64,000 bases of DNA from NCBI GenBank assembly GCA_051294375.1, contig JBJCIZ010000016.1, positions 31,726-95,725 on the forward strand. The letters run 5' to 3'. Numbering within the stretch: the stretch's first letter is position 1; each line of letters starts with the position of its first letter. This DNA comes from Paraspadella gotoi. Lineage: Eukaryota > Chaetognatha. A model generated the notes under the pieces. The model was not told the origin of the DNA. It saw nothing but the letters and a program-made list of their open reading frames with translations, and did not search any database. Below are positions 46,020 to 58,962 of the stretch, in pieces. A program made the position numbers and the translations under genes.

Positions 46020-46990
46020 TGGAGGAGACGATTGAACTGGGTCATGCCAGGAAGGTTGTTGAGATCACCATTTTGAAGGTCTCTCGAGTATTTTGCCTCC
46101 TATTCATGTAGTGACGCGTTCCGACAACCTGGAAAGTTCCGGATTTGTCAGGATGCAGCGACAAAGGTCAAGGTTCAAGTCCTGAATGATTTTCCTTATA
46201 CAGGCCCGATAATCTCACTCCCTTCTTGGAATCTTGTTAAAATTTAGAGAAAAAGGGTCACTTTGTCTGGTGCTTAAACTATTTTTCATACAAATTGAGC
46301 TTCATCCAAAAGAATGTTCCGGGTTTTAGAATTTCTGGTATAACCTGATAAGACTATGAAAGTACTTGAAAAACATGAACCTTGGTCACGTCTTTGGAGC
46401 AGCCGGAGTCCTGGAGTAGCTAATTTGTATGCAATACCATGGCAGCAAAATAAAGAGAGATTTCGCAGAAGTTCTAGTCCGCTTTGTTTTTAAAAATTTT
46501 TGTGATGATAACTTGATTCCTTAGATGGAGTCAAGGAACTAGAAAGATTGAAGAATTGAGTGACTGAGGCTATGAAGGAAGGAGGATTTGAGCTGACTAA
46601 GTGGCAGAGTTACGATCCCGGGAGTTTCTCATTGATTTCTCTGACCGATGATGATTCCGAAAAAATTGATGGAGCGATAGTGCTGCGGTGGAAGCCCTCT
46701 TCCTCAAGATTCTGAAAGGACTTTCTGATGATCTTGAGGGAGTTGCTGACAATGCTATTCCCTGAGGACCCCTCCTTGATGTGCAGAATGGAAAAGATTT
46801 CTTGGTGTTGGTTACAAATTTGTCATGAAACGTTTCTTGTCAGAGTGACCGAGCGAGCTAAAAAAGGAACTAAGACACGTCGTGGATATCCGTTGAAACC
46901 TCGTTGTCTTCAAATTTATGATCCCACTGGGTCTTGTCTCCCCCATTCATCCTTAAGGGGGCGAAGCTTTTCCAACGGGTTAGGATCTAG
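46020..46990 (+). pseudogene. BEL/Pao reverse transcriptase, frameshifted
   Basis: Recognisable in successive frames are RICQDAATKVKVQVLNDF near 46142-46195 (family pattern: FR-V-DA-AK...LND-L-TGP) and LLKFREK-like sequence near 46230. FGAAGVLE and LICMQYHG follow near 46400-46440, with a catalytic-site relic FCDDNLIP near 46495 (family pattern: YVDD). Then come ELTKWQSYDP near 46590 and IYDPTGS near 46915 (family pattern: VYDPLG). The order and spacing fit BEL/Pao RT. At least six frame breaks are present. The enzyme as read is not functional. Confidence 0.8.
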
Positions 46991-47239
46991 GCTTGAATGG
47001 GAATGAAATGTGCCAGATGATGTACATAAAGAATTTAACAATGAGAGAGAGTATTTTTGTCTCAAAAAATTATTAATTCCCAAGAATGGACATCGTCTTA
47101 GGATTAGGAAAGATTTTGTGGCTAGTTAATTATTTTTAGTGATGCATTCTTTGGATGGGTACGGTATGACAGCTTTATATTAAGAAAGAAAAGTAAATGT
47201 AATAGTTAAATCATGTTTCTGTTTATTATTTCTAAGTCC

Positions 47240-47670
47240 CACCGTCGTACCCATCAAGATGCAGAAAACGATTTGTTCAGATCAAACTTGAACCATGATG
47301 TCGATGCCGGCGAATTGGAGTTGAATGCGGCAACGCTTGGCTGCTCAATATGCGAATATGTTAGAACGGGAGTCTGGGAGAGTTTTGAAAAGTATTATGA
47401 TTATGATTTTGTTAACTGGTCTTGAAATGGTGGGGATCTGGAGAACGTTTTAAAACGTTTTGAAAAATTTCCGCTTACGAACAATTCGCATTTTCCAGGG
47501 TAGCGAATGGTTCCACGTCGCGGGCGAGAGAATCCAAGCTGATTGACGAGCCGGGAATCGAAGGAGCGACTTCAAAAGATGGTCTTTTTTATCAGGGCCT
47601 GACTGGCTTCAAACTTTCCGGAGGCAAATGCCAATCGTTTCAGACCCCAAAGAATGTTTAAGAAAGAAAA
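47240..47670 (+). pseudogene. BEL/Pao RNase H and connection region, frameshifted
   Basis: The frame at 47213-47425 contains LELNAATLGCSI, matching the RNase H-proximal RLEL-AA motif of BEL/Pao. In later frames FEKFPLTNN and GEN/PSxLTSRE-type words follow, like the end of RNase H with its 'NPAD-ASRG' signature. Confidence 0.65.
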
Positions 47671-48059
47671 AGATCAATCTCAAAGAAGTTCACGACGATA
47701 CTGCTTTTCTCCCCTCTGAACCGTTTTGCTCGGGTGCGGACCCATGAATATCCCGTGATCCCGACTCGAACCCTCAAACAGGTTGGGTCCTAAAAAGTAT
47801 GTGAGAAAAAACTGAATGTTGGGAGAAGAAAGTAAGAAGAGTTGCTCTCTTTACAAAGCTGTATAAAATTTGTAAAATTTTTGGGTAATAAAACAATTAG
47901 TATTTGAAAAAGTTAAATTAATGGCCGATGAGTTTAAATTTGCTGAAAAAATGATAATTCGTTCTATCCAGCGAAAAACATTTTAAGAAGAGATCGCGCA
48001 ATTGTTAAAAGCTTGAGTGTTTTCGGCTGATGCACCCGAGAGCTTCGTAAGTAAAGAGT

Positions 48060-49330
48060 CAAAAATAGTTAATTTGAGCCCTTTTTTGATGAATTTGGAT
48101 TGCTAAGGACTGGGGGGAGACTTTCTAAATGCTGAATGTTTAAGTTATGAGTCCTTAAGTTATCCTTGTATCCTTCCTAAAGGATGATGAAGTGGTGCAT
48201 CATTATTTCAATTTGAGCATGAGGAATTGTTACATCTGGCCCAAGTCACTTTTCATTCCCTTCGCCAAAATTCTATTTGGGTGGGCGAGTACGTTGAATA
48301 CTGTATTGCAGAAATGTGTAAAGTGCAAAAATGTTTAAAAAATCCTTCTCCTCAAAAGATGTCCAACTGCCATTGAAAGAGATGGACCCCCCTCGTGGCC
48401 ATTCGCGCCACCGGGGTTGACGTTCTTTGGTCCCTTCCAAGTTAGACTGGCGGGGCACGAGGAAACTAAACTAAAAAGTTTGTACTTTGTTGACCATGCT
48501 TAACTACTCGCGCAACTGCCTTTTGAGGTGCTGCGAGATATGTCAACGCCCTCTGTTTTAAATGCTTTGATAAAGGTTTAAGAATCTTTACCAGGTCTGG
48601 AGACTCTTCATCTCTGAGCAACGGTACAACTAAAGGGGCCTTCGGTTGAGCTCAATCGACAGTTTGGGCGATACGAATGATGAAAACTTTAATAATGCTA
48701 TAGCCAAAAAGAAATATTCGATGGAAATTTTGGTTCGCACCTTACACCCGCATTAATGGGGGAGTGTGGGAAGCGGATGGTTAAGAAGTACTAAGAATGC
48801 TAATAAGCAATAATTCGCTAAATGAGATGGACTTGATACTTTTAACTATCCAGTGAGGTGGCTGGTGTGTTGAATCGACGTCCAATCACTTATGTTCCGA
48901 CTGGCCCTCTTGACTTTATTGTGCCTACTCCATCCTAATTTTTGTATCCCTATTTTAAATGCCTTCTAGTGCACTTAACATGTTACCAATGTTTCCTCAG
49001 AGAGTGACGTAATGCGTTCAACTGGAAAAAAGTTAGGGAGGTTGCCGATGAGTTCTGGCGAAGATTTATTTGTCGAATATTTACCTACTACTTTACAGGT
49101 GCGAACCAAAATGGAGAAAATTCGTCAACAGGATTGAGATCGGCCAAATCGCTTAGTTGTTGGACCCGACTGCCGCCCGTGACTGCTGGAAGGTCGGTCG
49201 CGTCCATGAAGTCTTGGGCGATGGACCTCACGCCCGAGAAGCCATCGTAAAGAATGCCCGAGGCCGACTTTAAAAGACACAAGTTGTTCTTGTGGGACTA
49301 GAACTACAATAATAATGTTTACAATCGTCA
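48060..49330 (+). pseudogene. BEL/Pao integrase, frameshifted
   Basis: Successive frames give EELLHLAQVTFHSLRQNSIW near 48220-48280 (zinc-binding HHCC region and LRQ-FWI), QKMSNCH near 48355, and a TGVDVLW-like core near 48415. RPITYVPTGPLDFIVPTP (48879-48932) is a hallmark of the BEL/Pao integrase end. VREVADEFWRRF (near 49035) and a terminal KVGRVHEVLGDG-type region lie around 49190-49280. The coding region seems to stop near 49330. No 3' LTR in plus orientation was found within the window. Confidence 0.8.
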
Positions 49331-49399
49331 TTAGAACAAATTTTTCAGTGGATAATAACCTCTCGTATGCTTTGTTTTTAGAATGAGTTTAATCCTTCC

Positions 49400-52300
49400 T
49401 TTGTCATCGCTGATGCAAAACATTAAAAAAAAAAAAAAAAATTGACATTTTTTATTTACTAATTTTTCTCAAATGTTGTATAAAAAGTAATTATTTATAT
49501 TACTATAGTACTACTATAATTCCTCATTAGATCGTTCCCAGTCACTAAATTGATCGATTTAAGGCTTGAATCACTTTGAGTAACTTAATCTAAGATTAAG
49601 AATTGTACTGAATTTCTTCTAATTCCAACTGCATAAAATTAATAATATTTTTAGTAAGACCCATTGTTTAAGATTAATTTGGAAATCGTTCCATCGTCCA
49701 CGTCATGATGAGTCCAATTTAAACTATCTCCACAGTTAGCTTGGTTGATAAGATTGAAAAACTAAGTTAGTAACCCTGAGTAGAGGAGTTATTTGTTTAA
49801 ATTAAAGAATGTTTTATCGTGTTCGTGATAGCTTGAAGTACTTATGGCATGATCATGAAAGACAGTTTGCTGAATTACATTATTTTTCTTTCTCTCGCCA
49901 GTTAAGACTAAATTTATTTAACGAATTTTTATTTTATGTTTTTATCGTCCGTTTCGTGTTAATAGTTTAAATTATTTTTTAACAGTAGTTAAATTCTTAC
50001 AGTTCAGCTGATTAAAATGTCCGTTCTGTTTGCGCTTAATAAACGAAAAGAGGTTTTATGAGGCCATCGTGACGCCAATCGCCGATGTTTGATGATAACA
50101 AAAGCAATGACGATGGAATGTTGCCCTTTCAAAGCATGAAACAGTGAACGAACGGATCGCAAGCCAAAGAAAAGCATCAAGGCTGTTGCTAAATCTTCGA
50201 GATGCAGCACAGAGGATGGTGATGATTAAGGCCATGAAGGATAGACCTGAAATAGTATGAAAAGATTTCTACTGATGCCGAGACGTTGGATCGGCTTCGT
50301 CCAGAACCAGAAGCCGAAAACGTCGGCGACTTCTTCATGGGATAGGTGTAGTAAATAGACATGATTATTAAGTTTAGTAGATTCCAGTTTATGGAACCCG
50401 TTGAAAGTTAGAACCTCGTCTTAAACTCAAATTTGTTTTAAAATTCCATCGTTAGTATGTTAAGAGAATTTAAATATTTTTTTAGAACAAAGTCTGGATT
50501 GGTAGATATTAAAGTTTATTAAACTTTTCAATGTTCGTTTTTCTTTTCAAGATTAATAGGGTATTTGCAACTAACTTTATCGCTTCTCGCTCCCGCTCGC
50601 TTTCGGATTGTTAATCATTCCTCCTCGGTTCGTCGTCATTGTAAATGGTAATACCTAGGTTAATTGAAATTTAAAGATAGTGAAAGGTCCGTAATGTACA
50701 TAGAGTATAACCATGTATATTTTAAATCAGAATCGCTCTGTCGGAATCGCGAGCGAAGTTTTTCGGCCGCGAAGGAAGGGCAAAACGGATTTTTCGTTCT
50801 TTCGAATGGCAAAGAGAGAAAGGACGCGGTCGACTTCGGCGCCAACGGAATACGGACGTCGCCATTGAGAACTGAGAAAATGTCATCGTCGGTTCCGTTG
50901 CACGACTTGTGTCCTGGAGCGGCAACTTAAGAAAAACCCACCGGAGGAATTAGACGACTCAAACAATAGGCATGGAGTGACTCTTATACTTGTGTTGCTT
51001 TTCAGTTACAAAACTTTGGTCATGTTAGGCATTTAGGCAAATAAGTAAAACGTTTAAGAATGAGCAACATAATAAATAAGTAACTTTTATTCTGGTTTAT
51101 TAGTCTCTATTTGAGTAAGTAATTTAAGTTCAGCTCCTTATAAGATTTCTTATTTTAGAGTCAGTCGGATTGTATGATGTCCTCTACATTGGAAGAGATT
51201 AATTAAATAATTAGTTTAATTTAGTTAATTTAAGGAAGAAAGTTTTAATTAAGTTGTATTTTTTTTTAAATAATTGTGTAAAGTCAATCGTAAGCTTAAT
51301 TGAATATGTTAGTTTACTATTGACATTTTTTTTTTCGTCGCCTCTTTGTTCATGTTAGGTTATTTTCCAAATTGAAATTAACTATCCTTTAATCATATAG
51401 ACTCTCTCGTCTGTTCATTGCAAAAGTATCTGTTTACGGGCGTAGAAATATGGCGCGAGCATTCCTAGTTTTTTTCATCGCGAAATGATAGCTGTCTCGT
51501 ATCTCCCTGAGAAACATGGATAAGTTTCATGAAAATCTACGACCGGATTGTGCGATCCAAGGAAGACGAGTTGTTCCAGCTTTTGGAGAGGTTGGGGATC
51601 CCAAGAACGAGGACAAGGCCAAGTTCCAGCAGAATTCGTGCAATGTTCAGATTGGGAGAAGAGGCCGAAGACGAAAATCAACGGCACGATCCGGGAACTC
51701 ATTCATTAAAAAGAATGAAATAATAAACTTGTTGGTAACCAAAGTTGGTTAATTTGAACTAGTTTTCTTTTGGTTTGATCTAATTTAAATTAAATAAGGT
51801 TCTATTGCGTAATATTGGATCAATGAGTGAGACTTTCGTCAGGCATTGGTGCCAGAACCTTGTAGTGTTATGCAATAAAAGAGAATTACGTTTGGATTAC
51901 GTCATAAGTTTTAGATTTTTTTGGGAAAATCTAATCTGATATTTATGTCCGTAATAAAAAATGTTAATTATAGGATATTTTTGGTCGATTTTTCCGTGAA
52001 TGGTTTGAATTAAGTTGCTTAGTTAAATTTAAAATCATAGTCGTGAATAAGATAATTAGTTAAATAATGAAATAATACTTCAATACTCTTTAAAAAGTTT
52101 TATAGAATTTCTACTTGCCTGAATTTTCATATTGAAAGATGTTGTTAAAATTCCCAAGAACCAGTTGAGAGTAATAACGTTATTTTGGGAGCAAGATTAA
52201 TTGGGGGCTATCATTGAAAGTGGGGGAGTCGTTGAGCACTCAAGAGATGAATCCAGCTCCGTGGGCAATAGACAAAGAGGAATTACGTTTGGCAAGAGAA

Positions 52301-54217
52301 GCCTGAAATGAGAAGAATCCTGGCAAGAAGCAAAAAGCTGAGAGGGAAAGAATTAGGAACATTCGGGAGGAGTGATACTATCAATCAATGTAATAGACCT
52401 TGTCGGCCTTGATCGATGATTGTGATAGCGTAATACAATTGGTATGGTATTGAATTTTTTTTTTTTTTTTTTTTGATTCTAAATATTTTTCGCGAGAGAA
52501 ATTTTTGTCTATTTTTGCTTGTTATTTGATTTGACAGGATTTAGTGACTTTAAATAGTAATGGTCTTCTAAAAGAGTATTTAACGATGGCGATCCAGAAA
52601 TAAAATTGGCGCGTTGCGTCAGAGGCTTAAGTGATCCACTGAGAAGTGGTCCACGTCACCGCCCGGACTCAGGGAATCATTCGCGGTCGGGTGGCATCTC
52701 TTTGATTGGATACACAGAATATCAACCATGAATAACCGAGGGGTTTCAGTCCTCATTCCGGAATTCGATTTTGGGAGCTGGGGAGTCAAGTAGCTCCAAG
52801 CCCGCGTAAATGAAATCTTGGCTACGGTAATCTAGCAGATTGTTTTAATTGAAAAACATTTCTCACGATTAATGAATGAAAATTTTATAAAGCTTTCATT
52901 GTAATCTTGTTGATAACTCGGATTAAAAATTATTAATTATAATTAAATAAAATATTAAAATTAATTTAAAAAAATTGCCCCTATTGAATTTAATTTCATA
53001 GTAGATTTATATTTCTTATAGCAAAAGAAAAGTCGTCTGTACCATAATTTTTTTTTTAAGTTGATTGAGGATTTTTTTTTTTTTTTGTAGTCAAAACCTG
53101 TATGAAAAATTTCGGTGCTTGTCATTTTTACTATTACGCATGATCTTTATCTCTTGTGCAGATTTCATTGTCTGTTTTCTTCTAGCGAAATCCGTAAAAA
53201 TGAACAAATTTGAATTCAAGAGAAGCAATGACATTTGCTGATGCGGCAGCGAGAGAATCTTTTGCAATGCAGTGAGTAGACTTGAGGAAGCGAAACCGGT
53301 CGGTTTTTCGTGCGGCGAAATTGATGGGTATTGTTTGGATAATCTGGAAGTCAAAGAACGGATGTAAGTAAAACGAGGAAGAGAATTAGGAGTTTACAAT
53401 GATAAATAATTGTTTTTTGTCACGTCAGGGTAATTACGTGCCATTGGTGGGAGTGGGTTGAGGATCTTCCGACATTAAGCAGGATGTGCAGTGATAATTG
53501 CCAAGACTCGTTCGTACTCAGCTCTCTGGTCCAAGATTTAAACTGTTTAGAATTTTTTAAAAAACTCCATTCGTGATGTGACGTGAACGTGACGCGATAT
53601 CTCAGCTTTTTATTTGTGTGTCTTTTTACAGGGTTTTAGCAATTGATTTTGAATTTGTGAAATTTAAACATTACATTCGAGAGAATCGTGAGATCTGTGG
53701 AATTCTAAGAGTCGAACCAACTTTATAATCAAGATGGATCCAGTCACGACTGAAGTCGCGTCAATTGAAGCTGAATCGGCTAATGATCATGGCGTTGTTA
53801 GCTCAGCGCGGAGTGGAAGCAGGCGTGAAGACGGACGATGAAGAAAGATCAGGGCCAAAAGCATGCTCTGCGGGCACAAACGTCTAACAAGAAACCTTCC
53901 GGTTCTGTTTTTACCATTTTCCAAAAGCCGATCCTTTGGTTGATGAGACGTGTGGAGACCGAATTATGAGAGCCCCTCAATGACGGGAAGGGAAATTTTT
54001 ATGGAAATATTTGGCGAGTGGTTCGACATGCCACAACTTAAAATCATAGAGGATATATAAGTTGAACGACTATTACATTAATGTTACCTTTTTAGTTTGA
54101 TTCGCGCGATAAATTTAATAGAAACTGGTTTGTGATGTTAATTTTAAATGCGTCATGTCATTAATTGTTATGTAACTGATCGTTAACTAAGATTGTATTT
54201 CCGTATTAAGTTGGGGC
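49400..54217 (+). other. Exon-like GC islands separated by AT-rich spacers, unidentified
   Basis: Islands of 110-370 bp with codon-like composition lie near 50020-50340, 50560-50930, 51480-51720, 52200-52380, 52580-52820, 53250-53364 and 53730-54010. Several have plausible plus-strand borders: acceptor TTCTTACAG near 50000, and an acceptor GGCAG with donor GTAAGT framing 53253-53364 (about 37 codons open, with EEAKPVGFSCGEIDG). Frames of 88 codons (50664) and 64-78 codons (51516) show no domain that I know. Phases could not be chained. It may be a multi-exon host gene or an unknown retroelement tail. Confidence 0.3.
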
Positions 54218-54926
54218 TTAACGGGAGTCTGCCTCCATGGGACTGAAAAAAAAATTTAAAAAGAAAAAGAAGTCGTCCCCGATTTGGTCATTGATCCTTC
54301 TCCCGGGGTACAAGGAATGGCAACAACCCAAAATTTTTTCTAGATATCAACTTTTTGAGATATAGCCTTAAAGGTGAAAATTTTCAAAAAGGTCTCTCTC
54401 TCAAACCAATAGATAGCCTTGTAAGACTTTGGTATTAGTAATTTTAATCATGATCTAACAAATTGGTAGTATGCTTTTTTTCTATTCTCAAAATCTTATG
54501 AATAAGTCAAATTAAAAATAGAAAAAAAATATTTCAATCTTGTAAAGGTTATTTTCCTAATGAAAAACAAAAACTGATTGGCAAAATGGATACTCGCAAA
54601 TTGTAGCCTAAGTATATGAATTGACGGTTAAATCCATTAACTCGAGTTTTGTCTTAACTTACCCTCAGGAGAGACTTTCTTCGACTGCAAATTTAAAAAA
54701 TTTTAAAATTTGGAAAATGAGCTTATTGACTAGGAATCACTCTCAGAACGATTTTTAGAAAGCGCCCATGAAAAAAAAGTGCAAAAAAATATAAATTTGA
54801 ACAAAATGAAATTTAGTGAAAAAAATCTGGAATCCAGCGATTTTATTTTTTATTTTTTACTTTTTGGGTTTACGTGTTTTTAAGTTTTTGAAATAAAAAT
54901 TTTGGTTCTCTTTTACAAATATGGGC

Positions 54927-55247
54927 TTACGTATTTAAGTTTTTTACCAAAAATTTTTTTTCTAATAACCTAAATGGAGATATGTATATCATTATATATA
55001 AATTTAGACAAATAAAAAATAAAAAAAATAAATTGTGAATCAAGTCAATATCAAAACAGAAGCAAAATGTAAATAAAATTAGTGCAATATCTTTATCATG
55101 AGGTGAGAATATCTGGTTTCTGTTCCATTTTTCGAATGGCAAAACGAAGAAATGTTCATTGCTTACGTTATTTTTCGGATTCCCATTAATTTTCATGCAC
55201 TGAGTAGTCAGAAGAGGACCATAACTCCTGTTTGTCTGAACTGCCAC
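54927..55247 (-). CDS. Possible small exon with hydrophobic leader, unidentified
   Basis: On the minus strand a frame open from about 55300 has a strongly hydrophobic stretch (FLFLAFFLVAV) followed by QTNRSYGPLLTTQ. A GTAAGC donor is possible after NPKNN at about 55167. This looks like the end of a signal peptide plus the start of a secreted domain, but the upstream start and downstream exons are not fixed. The remainder of the frame to 54927 is AT-driven (Phe, Ile, Leu). Confidence 0.3.
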   Translation of the reverse strand: MAVQTNRSYGPLLTTQCMKINGNPKNNVSNEHFFVLPFEKWNRNQIFSPHDKDIALILFTFCFCFDIDLIHNLFFLFFICLNLYIMIYISPFRLLEKKFLVKNLNT

Positions 55248-55374
55248 GAGAAAGAAAGCCAGAAATAGAAAACAAAAGAAGATGGAACAAATTTGAAAAT
55301 GACAGATGTGTTAATCAAACTTTATAATTTTTTTTAAGGTTAAAGCATTGTGGATAAGGCGCTACGTGAGCCTG

Positions 55375-55640
55375 AAGAAGACTGTCCTTAACTTCTATAA
55401 CCCCCTCTAGCAGCCATGGAAACGGGTCCCTGGCTTGGAACCAGGCTTGGAAGGGGTGCCATGCCCGCAAGGCGGCTTACGGTCGTCCTTCACGCTACCA
55501 GCAGGGTAGGTTACCTACGGTTAGGAATTGAACCCGTACATAGTGGTCATGAGCCAACCGGTCAGGACGAAGGTGGTCCATGCTTATAGGCGGGGTGAAA
55601 CCTAGGCAAGCCCAGCTACAAAGCGCACAAAAAATGGTGA
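55375..55640 (-). mobile_element. tRNA-derived SINE (family C)
   Basis: On the minus strand GGGTTCAATTCC (55534-55523) is a near-perfect pol III B box in a paired T arm. CCGGTTGGCTCATGACC (55562-55546) fits the A box at the normal distance upstream. The 3' part has GCATGGCACCCC and Cys-tRNA-like GC stems. One end carries a CTGAAGAAGACTGTCC word reminiscent of a truncated hammerhead core. Confidence 0.65.
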
Positions 55641-55798
55641 GGTGGCCAAATTTGTATTGCTGTGGAAGGGCTAATGAATAAATCTCATTGATTGATTTAC
55701 TGAATGTTATTGCAAGACCTAAAAGTAAAGCGATGTTCTAAAGTCAGGAGATTACCATAGGTTTATTTATAATTGATCACTTATACATTGGTTGTTAT

Positions 55799-55990
55799 AT
55801 GTGGAACTAAAATCCACCAACCAAATTCATCACAGAACATTGGTGCCGGAGGCAAGTCATTCGCACTCCCAACCCAAAGGTCCGGGGGTTCTAGACTGGT
55901 GGACGCCTAAGCAGTTTAAAGGGACGGGGCGCTTAACCCGCCTGTACTCGTGTTACAGCTGATCCGAAAGCTCAGGGACTGCTTATATGC
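55799..55990 (+). mobile_element. tRNA-derived SINE (family A, copy 2)
   Basis: Shares with 33484-33665 the words ACTAAAATCCACCAACC, ATTGGTGCCGGAGGCAAGT, CCCAACCCAAAGGTCCGGGG, GGGACGGGGCGCTTAACCCG and CAGGGACTGCTTATAT. Several single-base indels separate them, so the family is not very young or the sequence is noisy. Confidence 0.75.
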
Positions 55991-57715
55991 CCAAAACAAT
56001 TTCAATTACTTATATTGCATCAAGTCTTAATATTTTGTCCATGATAACCAGACATAGTATGTTTGTTATTGCTTTTTAATTTACCATTGGAAGAATGGAT
56101 TTCTTGATGACTAATTAGATTACTATACTACAAAAAATTTTAAATTTTTCTTTTTGGGCAAGTTTGGGGTGCAGAGGAGGCGTTCTTGGTCATTTTTGAT
56201 GCCGGTAAAAGGAGCTAATTGGCATCCAGAACCTTTGTTAATGAAAAAAGCAGGGAGTTTTAAATCTGTTTACAGAGATTTCCATCATACTTATAAAATA
56301 ACTTAATAGGGTGTGGAGATTTGTCTTGGTATTCCACAAAAACTCTCCTTAGCATAGATCATCTACTTATTAACAATTATATGATTGTTGCAATTTCTTA
56401 CTTGATTTTCTATTGTTGTCAAGATTTGAGAAGAATCTTCCCAGTGTGGCGGTAGTGATTTATATCACGCCTACTATTGTAAGAATCTGTAGTACCATAT
56501 TTATACATAGTACTCGACCATAATAAATGTTAAAATTTCTTATTTTTGAAAGTAGATTTCGAATCCTCACAAAAGTTGATAAAAGAATTTTAAAATTTAA
56601 AAAATTATTTTATTAAGGGGCCAAAATGTTAAAAACTATTAATTATTAACCTATATTTATTTTAGTATAAAAAATTAGTTTCTTAATTTTTAGCTTAACT
56701 TACATGAGAATTTTGATTAAGACTTTTTCTTTTATCAACTTTTATGAATGAATAAGACTCTGCTTTCAAAACTAAAAAAAAAAACCCATTTTTAAATTTT
56801 GAACATGTTCCTATGGTAAGTACTTGTATAAATATGGCGTATGCGAAAAATTATCAAAATATTTAAAAAAAATTTATATATCAATGTCCTTTAGTACAAA
56901 ACTGTTTCATAAACAACTATTCAAATTTGATCTGCAACTTTCACTACGCCTTACTTTAACTAGGTATAGATTAGGTTGTTGACTTATAATGTTGGTTCTC
57001 ATCAATAAACTGCCATAATTTTTTTGGAATGTCACTGGTGAAAGAAATATTTAATTTTACAGAAAATAATACACCAAACGTTTCTTTCTCAGCCTAGAGG
57101 ATAGCATAAACAAAATTTTTTGAATCGAACAATCATTTGAATAAAGCAATTTCTTTATTTAACAGTCAACAGCTCACCACTTAAGTTAATACCGATAACA
57201 ACACTTGATTCAAATGTTTGGGTTGAATTATTAAATGTATACCAATATATATTATATATATTATATTTATATAGTTATTTGTATGATTCCAACTAATATT
57301 GGTATGGTTATTTAAGACAAAGGATAATTTGATTATAACTCCTTATGATCATTATAAATTGATAAGTCAACTTTCACAGGAACATTTCAATTTTTCAAAG
57401 TAACAATAAACTATTGTTTTCTTTATTGGAACTACTACTAAAATTACTACAATATAATGATTAATGAGGGAAACGTTTGTAATTTGGAAACATGATTTTG
57501 ATTTATTTCAATTTTTTCTTTTGGATTCCAAGCCACTTTTATTCAATTTTTAATAAAACCACAGATTCTTCTTTTGAGGCCTTGGTCTGTCTAAACGCTT
57601 TGACATTGCAATTGACTGCTATATTCAATACACATAGTTCTTTATATTTAGGGAAAAAAATGATATTATTTCTCAACTGGAATTTTAATTTCCATGGTAA
57701 ACTGATGCACTAATA
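55991..57715. other. No supported gene
   Basis: AT-rich DNA with a diverged TATA/poly(A)-rich tract near 56500-56850 that resembles the AT sequence around 30240-30400 (shared AATAAATGTTAAAATTTC and 'TTGATAAAAGAA' words, partly inverted). The 73-codon frame at 57492 is unrecognised. Confidence 0.35.
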
Positions 57716-58962
57716 CTAAATAAAGCCCTTATACCTCCTGTTGTAAACGTCTTCACCAAAAATGTCAAAATTTTCAAGACCACCAATGATCAAATCAAAA
57801 CTGCAAATTATAAAATAATTTTTTATATATTAATTAATACTTCATTGAATTTTGAAATGTTACCTGTCACTGAAAATTGCAGCCCAGGCACCCAATATAG
57901 GGAACCCCGCCTGTAGTTAGAAAACAATCGAAAGAATAGTTTTAGTAAATATTACTATTCTTACAAACATCATTATCATAAATTATTTATAGACCATTTG
58001 AAAATGGCATTTCATATTTTTAAAAAACTGTTATCCTTGCTGTAAGTAAATCCTGGGAGTAGGAACTCCAGAGCTTGACTCAAGCGAGACCGTGAATTAC
58101 CATCTTTTTTAAAAAAGGTCGCGTAAAAACATTTAAATTCAAATATTTTTAAAACTATAATTGCTTGATACTTAGACAATAATATGAACCTTCAAAAGCT
58201 TTTGGAAATAGTTATCTTTGTCTTTGATGATAATGTCCATATCATTGCTTTAATCTTTGCCTCAATATGATATCATGCATCATTGCTGGAGATGTCATCT
58301 TCATCACACTGTTGATATCAGGATTATTGCTAGTAATGTCATCTTCAAGGATTTCTTTGTTTGAAAAAACCCTTAACATTTAAAACAAGTAAAAAATTAG
58401 TTATTGTGATAATTTCGGGTGTCAGGGTAAATTCCTAAACTAAGCTTGATTCATAAAAATGCTGTACTACTAACTATTAAACTACTAATAAAATTTTAAA
58501 AAGTTCCAAAAACATTTAAATTAACTCCAAAATCAATGTCTTTCATATTAACTTACGCAAGATGTACTAAGCCGATCCTTACTCTTCACCAGAATTTCTT
58601 TCATGATGGGGACTGAATCTGTTTCTGATTCTCGTGATACAAGGTATAAACATATAGAAAGCATTTTTTCAATTTGTCTTACTTGATTGGAGGTTCTATC
58701 ATGAAACGTCATCCATTTTGAAAAACTCTTTGTCCGAAATAAATAAAAAAAACTTTCTTTCCAAAAAATAAAACAAAGAAAAAAAAATAAAAAAAATAAT
58801 TGAGGGTACGAAAGAATCAAGAAGGTAACAACTTTTCATCTAAAGTTTTCTCTGAGTAATTCCGGATGAAGCATCCCTTCATTACGTTCACTGCTTTATA
58901 TCTGACTAAATCATTATAGATTGTTGTAAATTTTTGGCTGTAAAGCAGAAAAAGAAACAACC
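57716..58962 (-). CDS. Candidate multi-exon gene, unidentified
   Basis: Minus-strand blocks look like exons. 57910-57864 (47 nt) and 57800-57716 (85 nt) join in phase across clean AG/GT borders and read AGFPILGAWAAIFSDS, then FDLIIGGLENFDIFGED, and stop after KGFI. A block at 58371-58242 starts after TTAAG and reads RVFSNKEILEDDITSNN until a stop. A block ending at 58557 with donor TGC|GTAAGT reads KWMTFHDRTSNQVRQIEK and on. A block from about 58940 after TTTACAG reads KFTTIYNDLVRYKAVNV. The last three do not chain in one phase, so transcripts or sequence errors remain open. The family was not recognised. Confidence 0.45.
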
